A stretch of DNA of 64,000 bases from JAOTVV01 sp041602035 (GTDB lineage: Bacteria > Gemmatimonadota > Gemmatimonadetes > Gemmatimonadales > GWC2-71-9), in assembly GCA_041602035.1 (NCBI GenBank), contig JBFIHA010000009.1, forward strand, positions 44,791-108,790, read 5' to 3'. This document shows positions 31,993 through 41,167 of this stretch, in pieces. A program made the translations under genes and the position numbers. Within the stretch, counting starts at the first letter, position 1, and every line of letters starts with the position of its first letter. The notes beneath the pieces were generated by a model. The model ran no database searches. It was given only the letters and a program-made list of their open reading frames with translations, and had not been told where the DNA came from.

Positions 31993-33128
31993 GCCGCCTC
32001 CCGGGCCAGTTTGACTGCTTGCTGCACGGCCTCGTCCATGTCGGTCAGCGCTTCGAACCCCGCGGTGCGGAGGATCTCGACCGCGACCTCCTCGTTGGTG
32101 CCCGTGAGCCGTATGACGATCGGCACAGCAAGCTTCATCTGGCCGGTTGCCTGCACGATGCCGTTTGCCACGTCGTCACAGCGGGTGATCCCGCCGAAGA
32201 TGTTGAACAGGATGCTTTTGACGTTTCGGTCGCGGGTAATGATCCGAAGCGCCGCCACCACCTTCTCGGGACTGCTGCTGCCCCCGATATCCAGGAAGTT
32301 CGCCGGCTCGCCTCCGTAATGTTTCACCAAGTCCATCGTCGCCATGGCCAAGCCTGCGCCGTTGACACAGCAGCCCACATTCCCATCGAGGTTCACATAG
32401 GAAAGCCCGGCGTTGCGCGCCTCGACCTCAGATGGGTCCTCCGCCGTGACGTCGCGGAGCGCCGCGATCGCTGACCGACGAGCCAGCTCGTTGTCGTCGA
32501 CGACGATCTTGGCGTCCAGGGCCACCACCTTGCCATCGGGAGTCGTGATCAGCGGATTGATCTCCGCCAGCGAACCACCTACATCGAGAAAGGCGCGATA
32601 GAGCTGCTGCATGATGGCGGCGGCCTGGCGTACCTGGCTCAGGTCGTCGTAGAGCTCGAACGCGAGGGCCATGGCCTGGTGGGGCAACAGCCCGAACCGA
32701 GGATCGACGGCGACGCGGAAGATCTTGTCGGGCGTCTTGGCCGCCACTTCCTCAATGTCGACGCCTCCGGCCGGACTCACCATGATAACCGGTCGCTGCG
32801 ACGATCGATCGACGATCACCCCGAGGTAGCTCTCGGACGCGATCTCCGCCGCCGGAACCACGAGTACCCGCTCGACCACCAAGCCCTTGATGCGCATACC
32901 CAGGACCTGCTGGGCATGGCGTCGAGCCTCGGCGGCCGTCGCCGCCAGCTTCACGCCCCCGGCCTTCCCCCGCCCGCCCGCATGGACCTGTGCCTTCACG
33001 ACCACGGCCGCTCCCAGCCGAGCCGCGATCGCTTCGGCCTCGTCCGGCGTGGTCGCCACTTCGCCGTCCGGCACCGGAATGCCAGCCGCCTTGAGCAACG
33101 CACGCGCCTGATACTCGTGCAAGTTCAC
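31989..33128 (-). CDS. sucC: Succinyl-CoA synthetase, beta subunit
   Basis: 379 aa, normal length. It has an ATP-grasp N-terminal half (MNLHEYQARALLKAAGIPVP; VVKAQVHAGGRGKAGGVKL) and a C-terminal CoA-ligase half (NFLDIGGSSSPEKVVAALRI, SILFNIFGGITRCDDVANGI). The latter matches the nucleotide-specificity and dimerisation region. It overlaps sucD and the carbamate kinase gene by 4 bp each, so the three are translationally coupled. Confidence 0.98.
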   Translation of the reverse strand: MNLHEYQARALLKAAGIPVPDGEVATTPDEAEAIAARLGAAVVVKAQVHAGGRGKAGGVKLAATAAEARRHAQQVLGMRIKGLVVERVLVVPAAEIASESYLGVIVDRSSQRPVIMVSPAGGVDIEEVAAKTPDKIFRVAVDPRFGLLPHQAMALAFELYDDLSQVRQAAAIMQQLYRAFLDVGGSLAEINPLITTPDGKVVALDAKIVVDDNELARRSAIAALRDVTAEDPSEVEARNAGLSYVNLDGNVGCCVNGAGLAMATMDLVKHYGGEPANFLDIGGSSSPEKVVAALRIITRDRNVKSILFNIFGGITRCDDVANGIVQATGQMKLAVPIVIRLTGTNEEVAVEILRTAGFEALTDMDEAVQQAVKLAREAA

Positions 33129-34072
33129 GTTTCGGCTCCTGTAATCAACGTTCCCGTCTCACCGCGAACAGCGGCGAGGCCAGCGGCGAGGTCGGCAATG
33201 TAGGCCTGCCGTCCGCCCTGCTTCAAAAAGGTGACGGCCGCTTCGACCTTCGGACGCATGCTCCCGACACCTAACTCGTCGCCGGCGAGCAGGGTGGCAG
33301 CATCCTCCAGCCCCATGCGACGCAGCTGCTGTGCGTTTGGCGTTCCCCAGCCGCGATACACGGCCTCGACGTCCGTCAGAATGAGTAGGGTGTCGGCACC
33401 GACCCGACCCCCGAGAATGGCTGCGGATCGGTCCTTGTCCACGACGGCATCGATGCCCTCCCAGTTGCCCCGTTCATCCTTGTAGACGGGCGGTCCTCCG
33501 CCCCCGGCAGCCACGACGATCTTGCCCTCGCGCACCAGCTGTCTCACGGCGTCGGCCTCGATGATGTCGACTGGCGTCGGGCTCGGCGCCAAGCGGCGCC
33601 AGCGCCCTCGGCCGTCCCGCCCCACCGCGGCGCCGCGCTGCTGCAGTCGCGCCACGAATTCCGGGGGCAGCTCATGGCCGATCGGTTTGGTCGGTTGAAC
33701 GAGCGCCGAGTCTGCCCGATCAACGACCGTCTGCGTGATCACCGTCAACACGTCACGCGCGATACCCGCTCGACGAAGCTCGTTCTGGAGCGACTGCTGA
33801 ATCATGTAGCCGATCCATCCGGCGGTGGCCGCGACCAACACACCCAGGGGCAGCGGGGCAACGCGATCATGCGCCATTTCATTCCGGTCCAAGGCATCGC
33901 CGACCTGAGGACCGTTCCCATGGACGAGCACGATGTCCCACCCTTCTCGAGCAAACTCGATCACGGCCCCGAGCGAGTCCCGGGTGTGTCGGAACTGGGT
34001 GTGGATGTCGGCCCGCTCCCCCGGAGGAGAAAGGGCATTTCCCCCCAACGCGATCACGATCGTTTGGTGCAT
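33125..34072 (-). CDS. arcC: Carbamate kinase
   Basis: 315 aa from ATG 34072; the longer frame is antisense or leader sequence. It interconverts carbamoyl phosphate plus ADP with ATP plus carbamate. Family motifs: IVIALGGNALSPPGE at the start, LVHGNGPQVG, VVAAGGGGPPVYKD, VVDKDRSAAILGG, and MRPKVEAAVTFLKQGG near the end. No arginine deiminase or ornithine carbamoyltransferase is in the window. Instead the gene is coupled to sucC by a 4-bp overlap, an unusual partner. It may run towards ATP from allantoin/agmatine-type catabolism or towards carbamoyl phosphate; direction is unknown. Confidence 0.95.
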   Translation of the reverse strand: MHQTIVIALGGNALSPPGERADIHTQFRHTRDSLGAVIEFAREGWDIVLVHGNGPQVGDALDRNEMAHDRVAPLPLGVLVAATAGWIGYMIQQSLQNELRRAGIARDVLTVITQTVVDRADSALVQPTKPIGHELPPEFVARLQQRGAAVGRDGRGRWRRLAPSPTPVDIIEADAVRQLVREGKIVVAAGGGGPPVYKDERGNWEGIDAVVDKDRSAAILGGRVGADTLLILTDVEAVYRGWGTPNAQQLRRMGLEDAATLLAGDELGVGSMRPKVEAAVTFLKQGGRQAYIADLAAGLAAVRGETGTLITGAET

Positions 34073-34127
34073 GGTCGTCACGGCGGCGTGCAAGCTAGCG
34101 GTGGGCCGGAACCGCAGCAAGGAGCCG

Positions 34128-36698
34128 TCACGGCGTCGAATCTCCGCGCGGCAACAGCAATCGCCGCAGCTCGTCGTACGCGCGTCCGAACGCCGCCCAG
34201 TCCCCTGTCCGCCGGGCGGCATCCATGCGCTCGAACCACTGCCGAGCCCGGTTCCATTCGCGTGGGTCACCCGCCCGCGGCGAGGCGTCGACCCGCAGGC
34301 GCTCCAGTGCCTCGCCCAGCGACGGGCCATTGGCATGCACACCGTTCACACTCACCGCGACGTCGACCAACTGTGGTGCCGCCCCGCCGTCGCCCGACGA
34401 GACATAGGACGACTGTATCGCCACCAACCCCTCGGCGAGCGGCAGCATGCGGACCACCCCGGTAATCCCGGCCGTCTCTCCACGGGCGCGGGCGAACTGC
34501 CGACCCATTTGCCCGGGCCCCAACGGTTCCTCCGACCGGTCGGTCCGGTACAGCACCAGTGTGGGCGCCGATCGCCGGACGGTGCCGTCCAGGAGACCAG
34601 CCAACAGTCCGGACTCGCGACCCTCAAGCGGCACCACCAGGCGCAGCCTGGACACCGAGTCGTCGATCGTGGTGCCGACCCACCAGTACGGCTCCTGCCC
34701 TACTACAGACCCACTCGCCTCGGGTCCGAGCAGCGGCTGCCCGACGGCAGCCGATCCGAAGGTCGATCGCTGGAGCGTGGCGATCTGAGCAATCAGCGCT
34801 TCCTCGGGATAGGGAATGTGCGGGAGTAGAGGCTCCGGGAGCTCGGTGGCCGGTCGCACCACCTGCGGGGCCAACTGGGCCCAGGCAAGCGTCACCGGGT
34901 CCGCATCCCGGGTCAGGTACACCCTCGTCTCGCCTGACGACCCATCCACCACCCCGACGAGGCTGGACCGGAGGTACCGCACGGTCCGGTCGCGCCAGGT
35001 CACGGGTGCGCTCAATGGGAAGGCGTCCGTACTGACGTAGCCGCTCGCCATCCATCTCAAGCGGCCGGCGATGACGACAGCGCGCGGCTGGCCGAAGCGC
35101 GCGAACGGTGCGAAACGCTCGAGTCGCGCAACCACGTCTCGATGCCAGACCACGATCATCGAGTCGGCCACGGCATCGGACGTGATCAATCGGGGACTCT
35201 GAAGCAGCCAGGCAAGCGTGAGCCTGCGCCACAAGCCGCCTACCCGAACGCCCCGTCTCCCCGGCGCGGCGCGGAGAACGGCGAAGTCGGTCACCCCGGG
35301 CGCCACAAGTACCGTGGAGTCGTGCAGTGCGGTCTCGACGACCTGCACGGAGACCGACTCCGGTACCAGCGTGCTCGGGACGTAGTGCGGCAGCCCACTC
35401 TCGGTCACCGCATCGGCCCGAACGGCGATTGCGCCCCGGGCCGTCGCGTCGCGCCCCACATGCACGTCTTCCCAGGACAGCTCCTGGCCGGCCGCCCGAG
35501 CGCCAGCGGGATCTTTTACGCGTGCCGCAACGTAGATGGGAAGCGCTGACCCATCGCTCGCGCGATAGATCCCCAGCGACGCCTCGGTGAACGCGTGCTC
35601 AGGTTCGGGGGCGGCGACGCGGTTAAGCAGCACGGTGACGGCGAACCCGTCCCACTGCACCGCGCGCTCGAGTGTCCGCTCCCGCAATGCTCTCTCTTCC
35701 CCACGCGCGCCACCGGAGGTGAGCGGCCGGTCGTCAGTCACCGCCCCGTACGCGATGTCTTCGAATTGGGGCCGCCGAGCCTCGACGTCCGGCAGGACGA
35801 GTTCGGCGCTGGTCCTGACCGCCCCGGCAAAGGACGGAACGACATAGTGGCCGGCAAAGGATCCGAGCGCCAACAGCGACCAGGGCACGCCAAGCAGTAC
35901 CAGGCGGCCAGTCCAGAGCCACATCAGGCTCCCGCCGAGCGCCAAGAGCGCGAGGACGCTCAGGAGGCGCGCGACCGGTATACGCACCGCGCTCAGCACC
36001 TGGTCGGCCGGGACGCCGTGCACCCCCGCGACGTACTCGGCGGGCTCGAGCCGATACCCCCACAGGAGCGCCAGCGCAAACGCCGCGGCGAGCAGGGCCA
36101 GGTGCCACCGCGCGAGGTCATTCACGCGGAAGCGCCGACGAGACCAACGAATAGCACCCACCGCGGCGTACAATACGGCCGTCGTTGCGAGCAGGACACC
36201 GGTGAGCAGCGTGACGAAGCCGTGCAGCGTGCGCTGCCACGGCAGACGGAACAAGTAGTACGAAAGGTCGTGTCCGAGTACGGGGTCGCGAATGCCGAGA
36301 GGGGCCCGAAAGCCGTTCAGTGTGCGGGGATACCACCAGTCGCCCGCGCCATGGCTCAGCGCCACCGCTAGTCCCATGCCGGCCGCGACAGCTCCCACCA
36401 GCAGCAACCCACGCGGTACGGCTTCGAGGATCTCGAGGTCGCCCAATCGCCGCGGGACGTGGACGGACCGAATCGATCGGTACACCAGCAGGAGGTTTCC
36501 GACACACCAGAACGTGGCGACCAGTAGCGCCGAGAGTCGCAGCGTCGTCTCGACCCGCGTGAGGAGCGCGTGGGTGGCACCGACCTCCAGTGTGGCCGCC
36601 CACCACGCATTGCCCGTGGCGACCGCCTGCCATCGCCCCAGGATCAGTACGACCAGCGCCAGCAGCGCCGCCGACTGAAGCCAGCGCCGTACCGTCAC
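34128..36698 (-). CDS. UPF0182 family membrane protein
   Basis: 856 aa, within the family range of about 850-1000. The N-terminal third holds roughly seven membrane helices, with loops such as GHDLSYYLFRLPWQRTLHG that match the UPF0182/COG1615 signature. The rest is a large extracytoplasmic region containing RPQFEDIAYGAVTDDRPL and DSVSRLRLVVPLEGRESG, ending in a basic helical tail. The biochemical role of the family is unknown. The gene follows the phosphohexomutase gene by 4 bp. Confidence 0.88.
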   Translation of the reverse strand: MTVRRWLQSAALLALVVLILGRWQAVATGNAWWAATLEVGATHALLTRVETTLRLSALLVATFWCVGNLLLVYRSIRSVHVPRRLGDLEILEAVPRGLLLVGAVAAGMGLAVALSHGAGDWWYPRTLNGFRAPLGIRDPVLGHDLSYYLFRLPWQRTLHGFVTLLTGVLLATTAVLYAAVGAIRWSRRRFRVNDLARWHLALLAAAFALALLWGYRLEPAEYVAGVHGVPADQVLSAVRIPVARLLSVLALLALGGSLMWLWTGRLVLLGVPWSLLALGSFAGHYVVPSFAGAVRTSAELVLPDVEARRPQFEDIAYGAVTDDRPLTSGGARGEERALRERTLERAVQWDGFAVTVLLNRVAAPEPEHAFTEASLGIYRASDGSALPIYVAARVKDPAGARAAGQELSWEDVHVGRDATARGAIAVRADAVTESGLPHYVPSTLVPESVSVQVVETALHDSTVLVAPGVTDFAVLRAAPGRRGVRVGGLWRRLTLAWLLQSPRLITSDAVADSMIVVWHRDVVARLERFAPFARFGQPRAVVIAGRLRWMASGYVSTDAFPLSAPVTWRDRTVRYLRSSLVGVVDGSSGETRVYLTRDADPVTLAWAQLAPQVVRPATELPEPLLPHIPYPEEALIAQIATLQRSTFGSAAVGQPLLGPEASGSVVGQEPYWWVGTTIDDSVSRLRLVVPLEGRESGLLAGLLDGTVRRSAPTLVLYRTDRSEEPLGPGQMGRQFARARGETAGITGVVRMLPLAEGLVAIQSSYVSSGDGGAAPQLVDVAVSVNGVHANGPSLGEALERLRVDASPRAGDPREWNRARQWFERMDAARRTGDWAAFGRAYDELRRLLLPRGDSTP

Positions 36699-36702
36699 GG
36701 CT

Positions 36703-38076
36703 CTACACCGAGATCCCCTGCTCCCTCAGCCATCCCTCCACGGTGGCCTGATACTCGTCCAGCGCCTGCTTCTCGGTGGCCTCGAAACGCATGACCAGCA
36801 CGGGCTGGGTGTTGGAGGCCCTGACCAAGCCCCAGCCTCGCGGGAACGAAATTCGGGCGCCGTCGAGCGTCAGCACGCGGTAGCGGGCCGCAAAGTGCTT
36901 GGCGGCACGCTCCACGACCTCGAACTTTCGGTCGTCCGGACAGTCAACGCGGAGTTCCGGAGTCGCATACGTTTTCGGGAGGTCGGCGAGGAGCACGGAC
37001 AGGGGTCCCCCTCGTCGCGCCACGTAGTTGAGGAGGCGCGCGCCCGCGAACAGGGCGTCATCGAACCCGAAATAATCGTCTGCGAAGAACATGTGGCCGC
37101 TCATCTCTCCCGCCAGCGGCGCACCCGTTTCCTTCATCTTGGCCTTGATCAGCGAGTGGCCCGTCTTCCAGATCACCGGCTCGAGTCCGGCTTGGGTCAG
37201 CGCCCCGGCGAGTACGTCCGAGCACTTCACGTCGAAGATCACTGGATGTCCGCCGCCCCGTCGTTCCGCGAGGTCCCTCCCCAGCAGCACAAGCAGCTGA
37301 TCGCCGTAGACGATGGACCCGCGCTCGTCCACCGCCCCGATCCGATCGCCATCACCGTCGAAGGCGATGCCCAATTCGGCGCCCGTGCGCCGCACGGTGT
37401 CCTGGAGGTCCGTGAGGTACTTCGGTACGGTCGGGTCGGGATGATGGTTGGGGAACGTGCCGTCCGACTCGCAGAACAGCGGCACGACATCCGCACCGAG
37501 ACGCTGCAACACCGTCTCTGCCACCAGGCTTGCCACGCCGTTGCCGCAGTCGACGACGACTTTCACCGGTCGCGCGATCGGACCGTTCCGGCTCACGATC
37601 GCGTCGGTGTAACGATCCAGGATGGAGGCGTCGGCCTCCAGCGCCCCGTCGCCGGTATCCAGCGCCGCCTCGGATATGAGCCGGTAGAGCTCCTGGATGT
37701 CCTCCCCGTGCAGCGTCTGGCCGGCCGACACCATCTTGAATCCATTGAACTCCGGCGGGTTGTGCGAGCCCGTGACCTGGATACCGCCGTCGACCGGGAG
37801 TTCGTGGAGCGCGAGGTACAGGGCCGGGGTGGGAACCGTCCCCACGTCGACGGCCGTGCCGCCCGCCCGCGCAATACCGTCCCGCACGGCACTGGCCAGG
37901 AGGGTGCCCGACGGTCGATTGTCGCGGCCCACCGCAACGCGGGGAGGGCGTCCGATGCGGCCGCGGGTCACGGTGGCCACCGCCTGCCCCACCGCATGGG
38001 CGAGTGGAGCCGTCAATTGGTCACCGACGACACCACGAATGTCGTACTGCCGGAAGATCACACTCGGTATGTCCAT
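36703..38076 (-). CDS. Phosphomannomutase/phosphoglucomutase
   Basis: 457 aa, the AlgC/ManB type. It interconverts hexose 1- and 6-phosphates via a phospho-Ser. The active Ser is in VTGSHNPPEFNGFKM, the Mg loop is DGDGDRIGAVD, the sugar-binding loop is GEMSGHMFFADDYFGFDDA and the C-terminal phosphate loop is VRASNTQPVLVMRFEA. AlgC-like wording of GEMSGHMFF suggests dual Man/Glc specificity. It supplies precursors for nucleotide sugars used by the glycosyltransferases at 2.7-9.3 kb and 11.9 kb. Confidence 0.93.
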   Translation of the reverse strand: MDIPSVIFRQYDIRGVVGDQLTAPLAHAVGQAVATVTRGRIGRPPRVAVGRDNRPSGTLLASAVRDGIARAGGTAVDVGTVPTPALYLALHELPVDGGIQVTGSHNPPEFNGFKMVSAGQTLHGEDIQELYRLISEAALDTGDGALEADASILDRYTDAIVSRNGPIARPVKVVVDCGNGVASLVAETVLQRLGADVVPLFCESDGTFPNHHPDPTVPKYLTDLQDTVRRTGAELGIAFDGDGDRIGAVDERGSIVYGDQLLVLLGRDLAERRGGGHPVIFDVKCSDVLAGALTQAGLEPVIWKTGHSLIKAKMKETGAPLAGEMSGHMFFADDYFGFDDALFAGARLLNYVARRGGPLSVLLADLPKTYATPELRVDCPDDRKFEVVERAAKHFAARYRVLTLDGARISFPRGWGLVRASNTQPVLVMRFEATEKQALDEYQATVEGWLREQGISV

Positions 38077-38122
38077 GGATACCTCAGGAAAGGCTCACTG
38101 GGCCTGCGAGACCGCTCGGGAC

Positions 38123-39640
38123 TCAACGAGATACCGTGACGACGACTGCCGGACGCAGCTGCCGGCTCTCCTCTCTCGCCAGGTCGAGCATCGCGTTGGG
38201 CCAGACGCCAAACAGGAGCAGTAGTGCCGCGGTTACCCCAATGACCCACCGGACGGCGCCGACCGCCCGGGTGTCCGCGTGCGCGGTTTCGGACGCCGGC
38301 GCCTTCATGTACATAGCCATGATCACCGGCAGGTAGTAGCCCGCCGAGAGGATGCTAGCGCCGACGAGCACGATGGCGAGCTTCAGCTGTTCGGCCTGCA
38401 CGGCAGCCGAGAGGATGTACCACTTTCCGATGAATCCCGCCGTACCCGGGAACCCGAGCAATGACAACATGAACACGGTCATCGCGAAGGCGAGCCAGGG
38501 GCGGCGCGACCCCAGTCCGTTCAAGTCGTCAATCAGTGTATCCCGCTCGCCACCGCGCCCAGCCACGGCAAGGACGGCGAACGCGCCGACCGTCATCAGC
38601 GTATACACCAGCACGTAGTACAGCAGCGCAGCCGTGCCCAGATCCGTGCCGCTGGCAACGGCGACCAGGATGTAGCCGGCGTGGCCGATCGAGCTGTAGG
38701 CGAGCATGCGCTTGAGCCGTCGCTGTGCCAGGGCGACCACATTCCCGACGACCATGGTGATTGCTGCCAGCCACCACAGGGCCTCCGTCCACACGGCATC
38801 CATCGGTGCCAGCGCCTGGACGAGGATCCGCACGAGCGCCGCGAATGCCGCAGCCTTCACGGCGGCGGCCATAAAGGCTGTCACCGGGGTTGGGGCGCCA
38901 TCGTACACGTCCGGCGTCCACATGTGGAAGGGCACGGCAGCGACCTTGAACCCGAACCCGATTAGGAGCATGGCGATGCCGACGATGAGCATCGCGTCCG
39001 TCTGCAGGCCTATCGCCGAGATCTGGACGTAAATCAGCGTGAGGTTGGTCGTGCCCGTCGCACCGTAGATGAGTGCGATCCCGTACAAGAGGAACGCGGA
39101 CGCGAAGGCCCCGAGCAGGAAGTACTTGAGGGCAGCCTCGGCGGCGAAGACACTCCGGCGGTTGATGCCGGCCAGCACGTAGACCGCCACCGACATGAGT
39201 TCGAGGCCCAGGAAGATCACGACGAGATCCGCCCCTCCACCCATGAACATCATCCCGATCGTGGCCAACAGAATCAGGACGTAGTACTCGGGAACGAGGA
39301 TCCGCTCTCGTCCCAGGTACTGCTGCGACACGGCGACGGCGAGGATGGCCCCGATGAGGAACACGGCCGCCGTCGCGAATCGGAATCCGTCCAGCGCCAC
39401 CATCACTTCCAGTCCCTCCGCCTCGGGCCCGCGGAGCCAGTACACCAGAACCAGCCCCAGTGTCACGAACAGGCCGGCGAGGGAGAGCCGGGCCACGAGA
39501 CGCTGGTCTTCCGCACTCCGGTGCTGCCACGCCACCACCAGGAGTAGGAGAAGCACCCAGCCGGTGAGGAACACCTCCGGCATCATCGCCACGAGCAATC
39601 CCGAGGCTTGGCTGAGGTCCACCGACGCCGGGATCATCAC
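38123..39640 (-). CDS. nuoN: NADH-quinone oxidoreductase subunit N
   Basis: 505 aa, 14 membrane helices expected. It is an antiporter-like proton-pumping subunit of complex I. FGFKVAAVPFHMWTPDVYDGAPTPVTAFMA, abbreviated here to its central PFHMWTPDVYDGAP, contains the conserved Lys/Pro/His-lined channel residues, and KRMLAYSSIGHAGYILVA is the second conserved channel segment. It is the last of the 14 nuo genes, overlapping nuoM by 4 bp. Confidence 0.97.
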   Translation of the reverse strand: MMIPASVDLSQASGLLVAMMPEVFLTGWVLLLLLVVAWQHRSAEDQRLVARLSLAGLFVTLGLVLVYWLRGPEAEGLEVMVALDGFRFATAAVFLIGAILAVAVSQQYLGRERILVPEYYVLILLATIGMMFMGGGADLVVIFLGLELMSVAVYVLAGINRRSVFAAEAALKYFLLGAFASAFLLYGIALIYGATGTTNLTLIYVQISAIGLQTDAMLIVGIAMLLIGFGFKVAAVPFHMWTPDVYDGAPTPVTAFMAAAVKAAAFAALVRILVQALAPMDAVWTEALWWLAAITMVVGNVVALAQRRLKRMLAYSSIGHAGYILVAVASGTDLGTAALLYYVLVYTLMTVGAFAVLAVAGRGGERDTLIDDLNGLGSRRPWLAFAMTVFMLSLLGFPGTAGFIGKWYILSAAVQAEQLKLAIVLVGASILSAGYYLPVIMAMYMKAPASETAHADTRAVGAVRWVIGVTAALLLLFGVWPNAMLDLAREESRQLRPAVVVTVSR

Positions 39641-41166
39641 GGCACCTCGACCTGGACGTGCGCAGTCGGCGCCTCAGGTCCCTTGATCTGCTCCACGAGA
39701 GCTTGGGCCGACGCTTCCATGCGACGCAGGAACGGCGCTGGGTAGAGTCCCATCCAGAGAATGCAGGCGATGAGTGGAACGAGGACGGCCAGCTCCCTCG
39801 CCGAGAGATCGCGCATCCGCTCGTGCTCCGGCTTGTCGAGCCTGTTGTAGATGAGACCCTGGAGGGCGCGCAGGAGATATGCGGCGGCGAAGATCACACC
39901 CGTCGCCGCAACCACCGTCGCCCACGGGAAGGTGCCGAAGGAACCCACCAGGACCAAGAACTCACCGATGAACCCGTTCGTGCCCGGAAGACCGATCGAC
40001 GACAGCGACACGATCGTAAGGGTCGCGGCCAGCGCCGGCACGACCTTCGCGATGCCGCCAAAGGCCGCGATCTCACGCGTGTGGGCACGCTCGTACAGCA
40101 TTCCGGCCAGGAAGAACAGGGCCCCCGTCGAGATGCCGTGGTTGATCATGATGACGATCGCGCCCTCCACGCTCTGGAGGGAGAGCGCCCAGATCCCCAG
40201 CATGACAAAGCCCAGATGGCTGATGGACGAGTAGGCCACCAGTTTCTTGAAGTCCGGCTGCACCATGGCGACGAGCGCTCCGTAGATGATGCCGATGACC
40301 GCGAGCACGACTACCACGGCCTGCACCGTCGGATGGAACGCCACATCAGGGAAGAACGGCACGGCAAACCGCAGGAACCCGTACGTCCCCATCTTCAGCA
40401 GGATCCCGGCCAGGATGACCGAGCCCGCCGTGGGCGCCTCGACGTGCGCGTCCGGCAGCCACGTGTGGAACGGGAACATCGGAACCTTGATCGCGAACGC
40501 CAGGAAGAAGGCTCCGAAGAGCCAGAACGCCCAGCGATCCACACTCCCCACATTGGCGAGCAGGTGGCCGTACGCGAACGAGTACTCCCCGGTTGTTCGT
40601 CCGACGACGTAGTACATCGCCAGGATCGCTACCAGCATGAGAAGCGATCCCACAAAGGTGAATAGGAAGAACTTTATCGCCGCGTACAGGCGCCGCGGAC
40701 CTCCCCAGACCCCGATCAGGAAGTACATCGGGATCAGCATCACTTCCCAGAAGACATAGAAGACGAACAGATCGAGCGCGACGAACACGCCGAGCATGCC
40801 CGTGGTGAGCACCAGCAGCAGGGCGTAATACGCCCGCTGTTTCTCTTTGATGTAGTTCCAGCTCCCAAGGACGGCCAGCGGCATGGTGAAGGTGGTCAGG
40901 AGGACCATGAACAGCGAGATCCCGTCGATCCCGAGGCTGAACATGATCCCCCACTGCGGGATCCACGGGTGCGTCACTTCGAACTGCATCGCCGCCGTCC
41001 CCGGATCGAACATCCACCACAGGGGAACCGATAACAGGAACTCGATGAGGGTGGCGCCCAACGCCACGCGCTTTGCCACCGCCTCGGAACCCAGCAGGAC
41101 GGCGAGCGCCGCGAGCAGCGGAAAGGCCAGCAGGAGATCGAGGATCCACTCGCCGTAGGTCATCAC
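39637..41166 (-). CDS. nuoM: NADH-quinone oxidoreductase subunit M
   Basis: 509 aa, normal length. It is an antiporter-like subunit. FSLGIDGISLFMVLLTTF carries the early acidic/quinone-side segment. FPFHTWLPDAHVEAPTAGSV is the hallmark of NuoM/NuoL, and KKLVAYSSISHLGFVMLG is the third conserved channel motif. It lies between nuoL (1-bp gap) and nuoN (4-bp overlap). Confidence 0.97.
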   Translation of the reverse strand: MMTYGEWILDLLLAFPLLAALAVLLGSEAVAKRVALGATLIEFLLSVPLWWMFDPGTAAMQFEVTHPWIPQWGIMFSLGIDGISLFMVLLTTFTMPLAVLGSWNYIKEKQRAYYALLLVLTTGMLGVFVALDLFVFYVFWEVMLIPMYFLIGVWGGPRRLYAAIKFFLFTFVGSLLMLVAILAMYYVVGRTTGEYSFAYGHLLANVGSVDRWAFWLFGAFFLAFAIKVPMFPFHTWLPDAHVEAPTAGSVILAGILLKMGTYGFLRFAVPFFPDVAFHPTVQAVVVVLAVIGIIYGALVAMVQPDFKKLVAYSSISHLGFVMLGIWALSLQSVEGAIVIMINHGISTGALFFLAGMLYERAHTREIAAFGGIAKVVPALAATLTIVSLSSIGLPGTNGFIGEFLVLVGSFGTFPWATVVAATGVIFAAAYLLRALQGLIYNRLDKPEHERMRDLSARELAVLVPLIACILWMGLYPAPFLRRMEASAQALVEQIKGPEAPTAHVQVEVP

Positions 41167-41167
41167 A

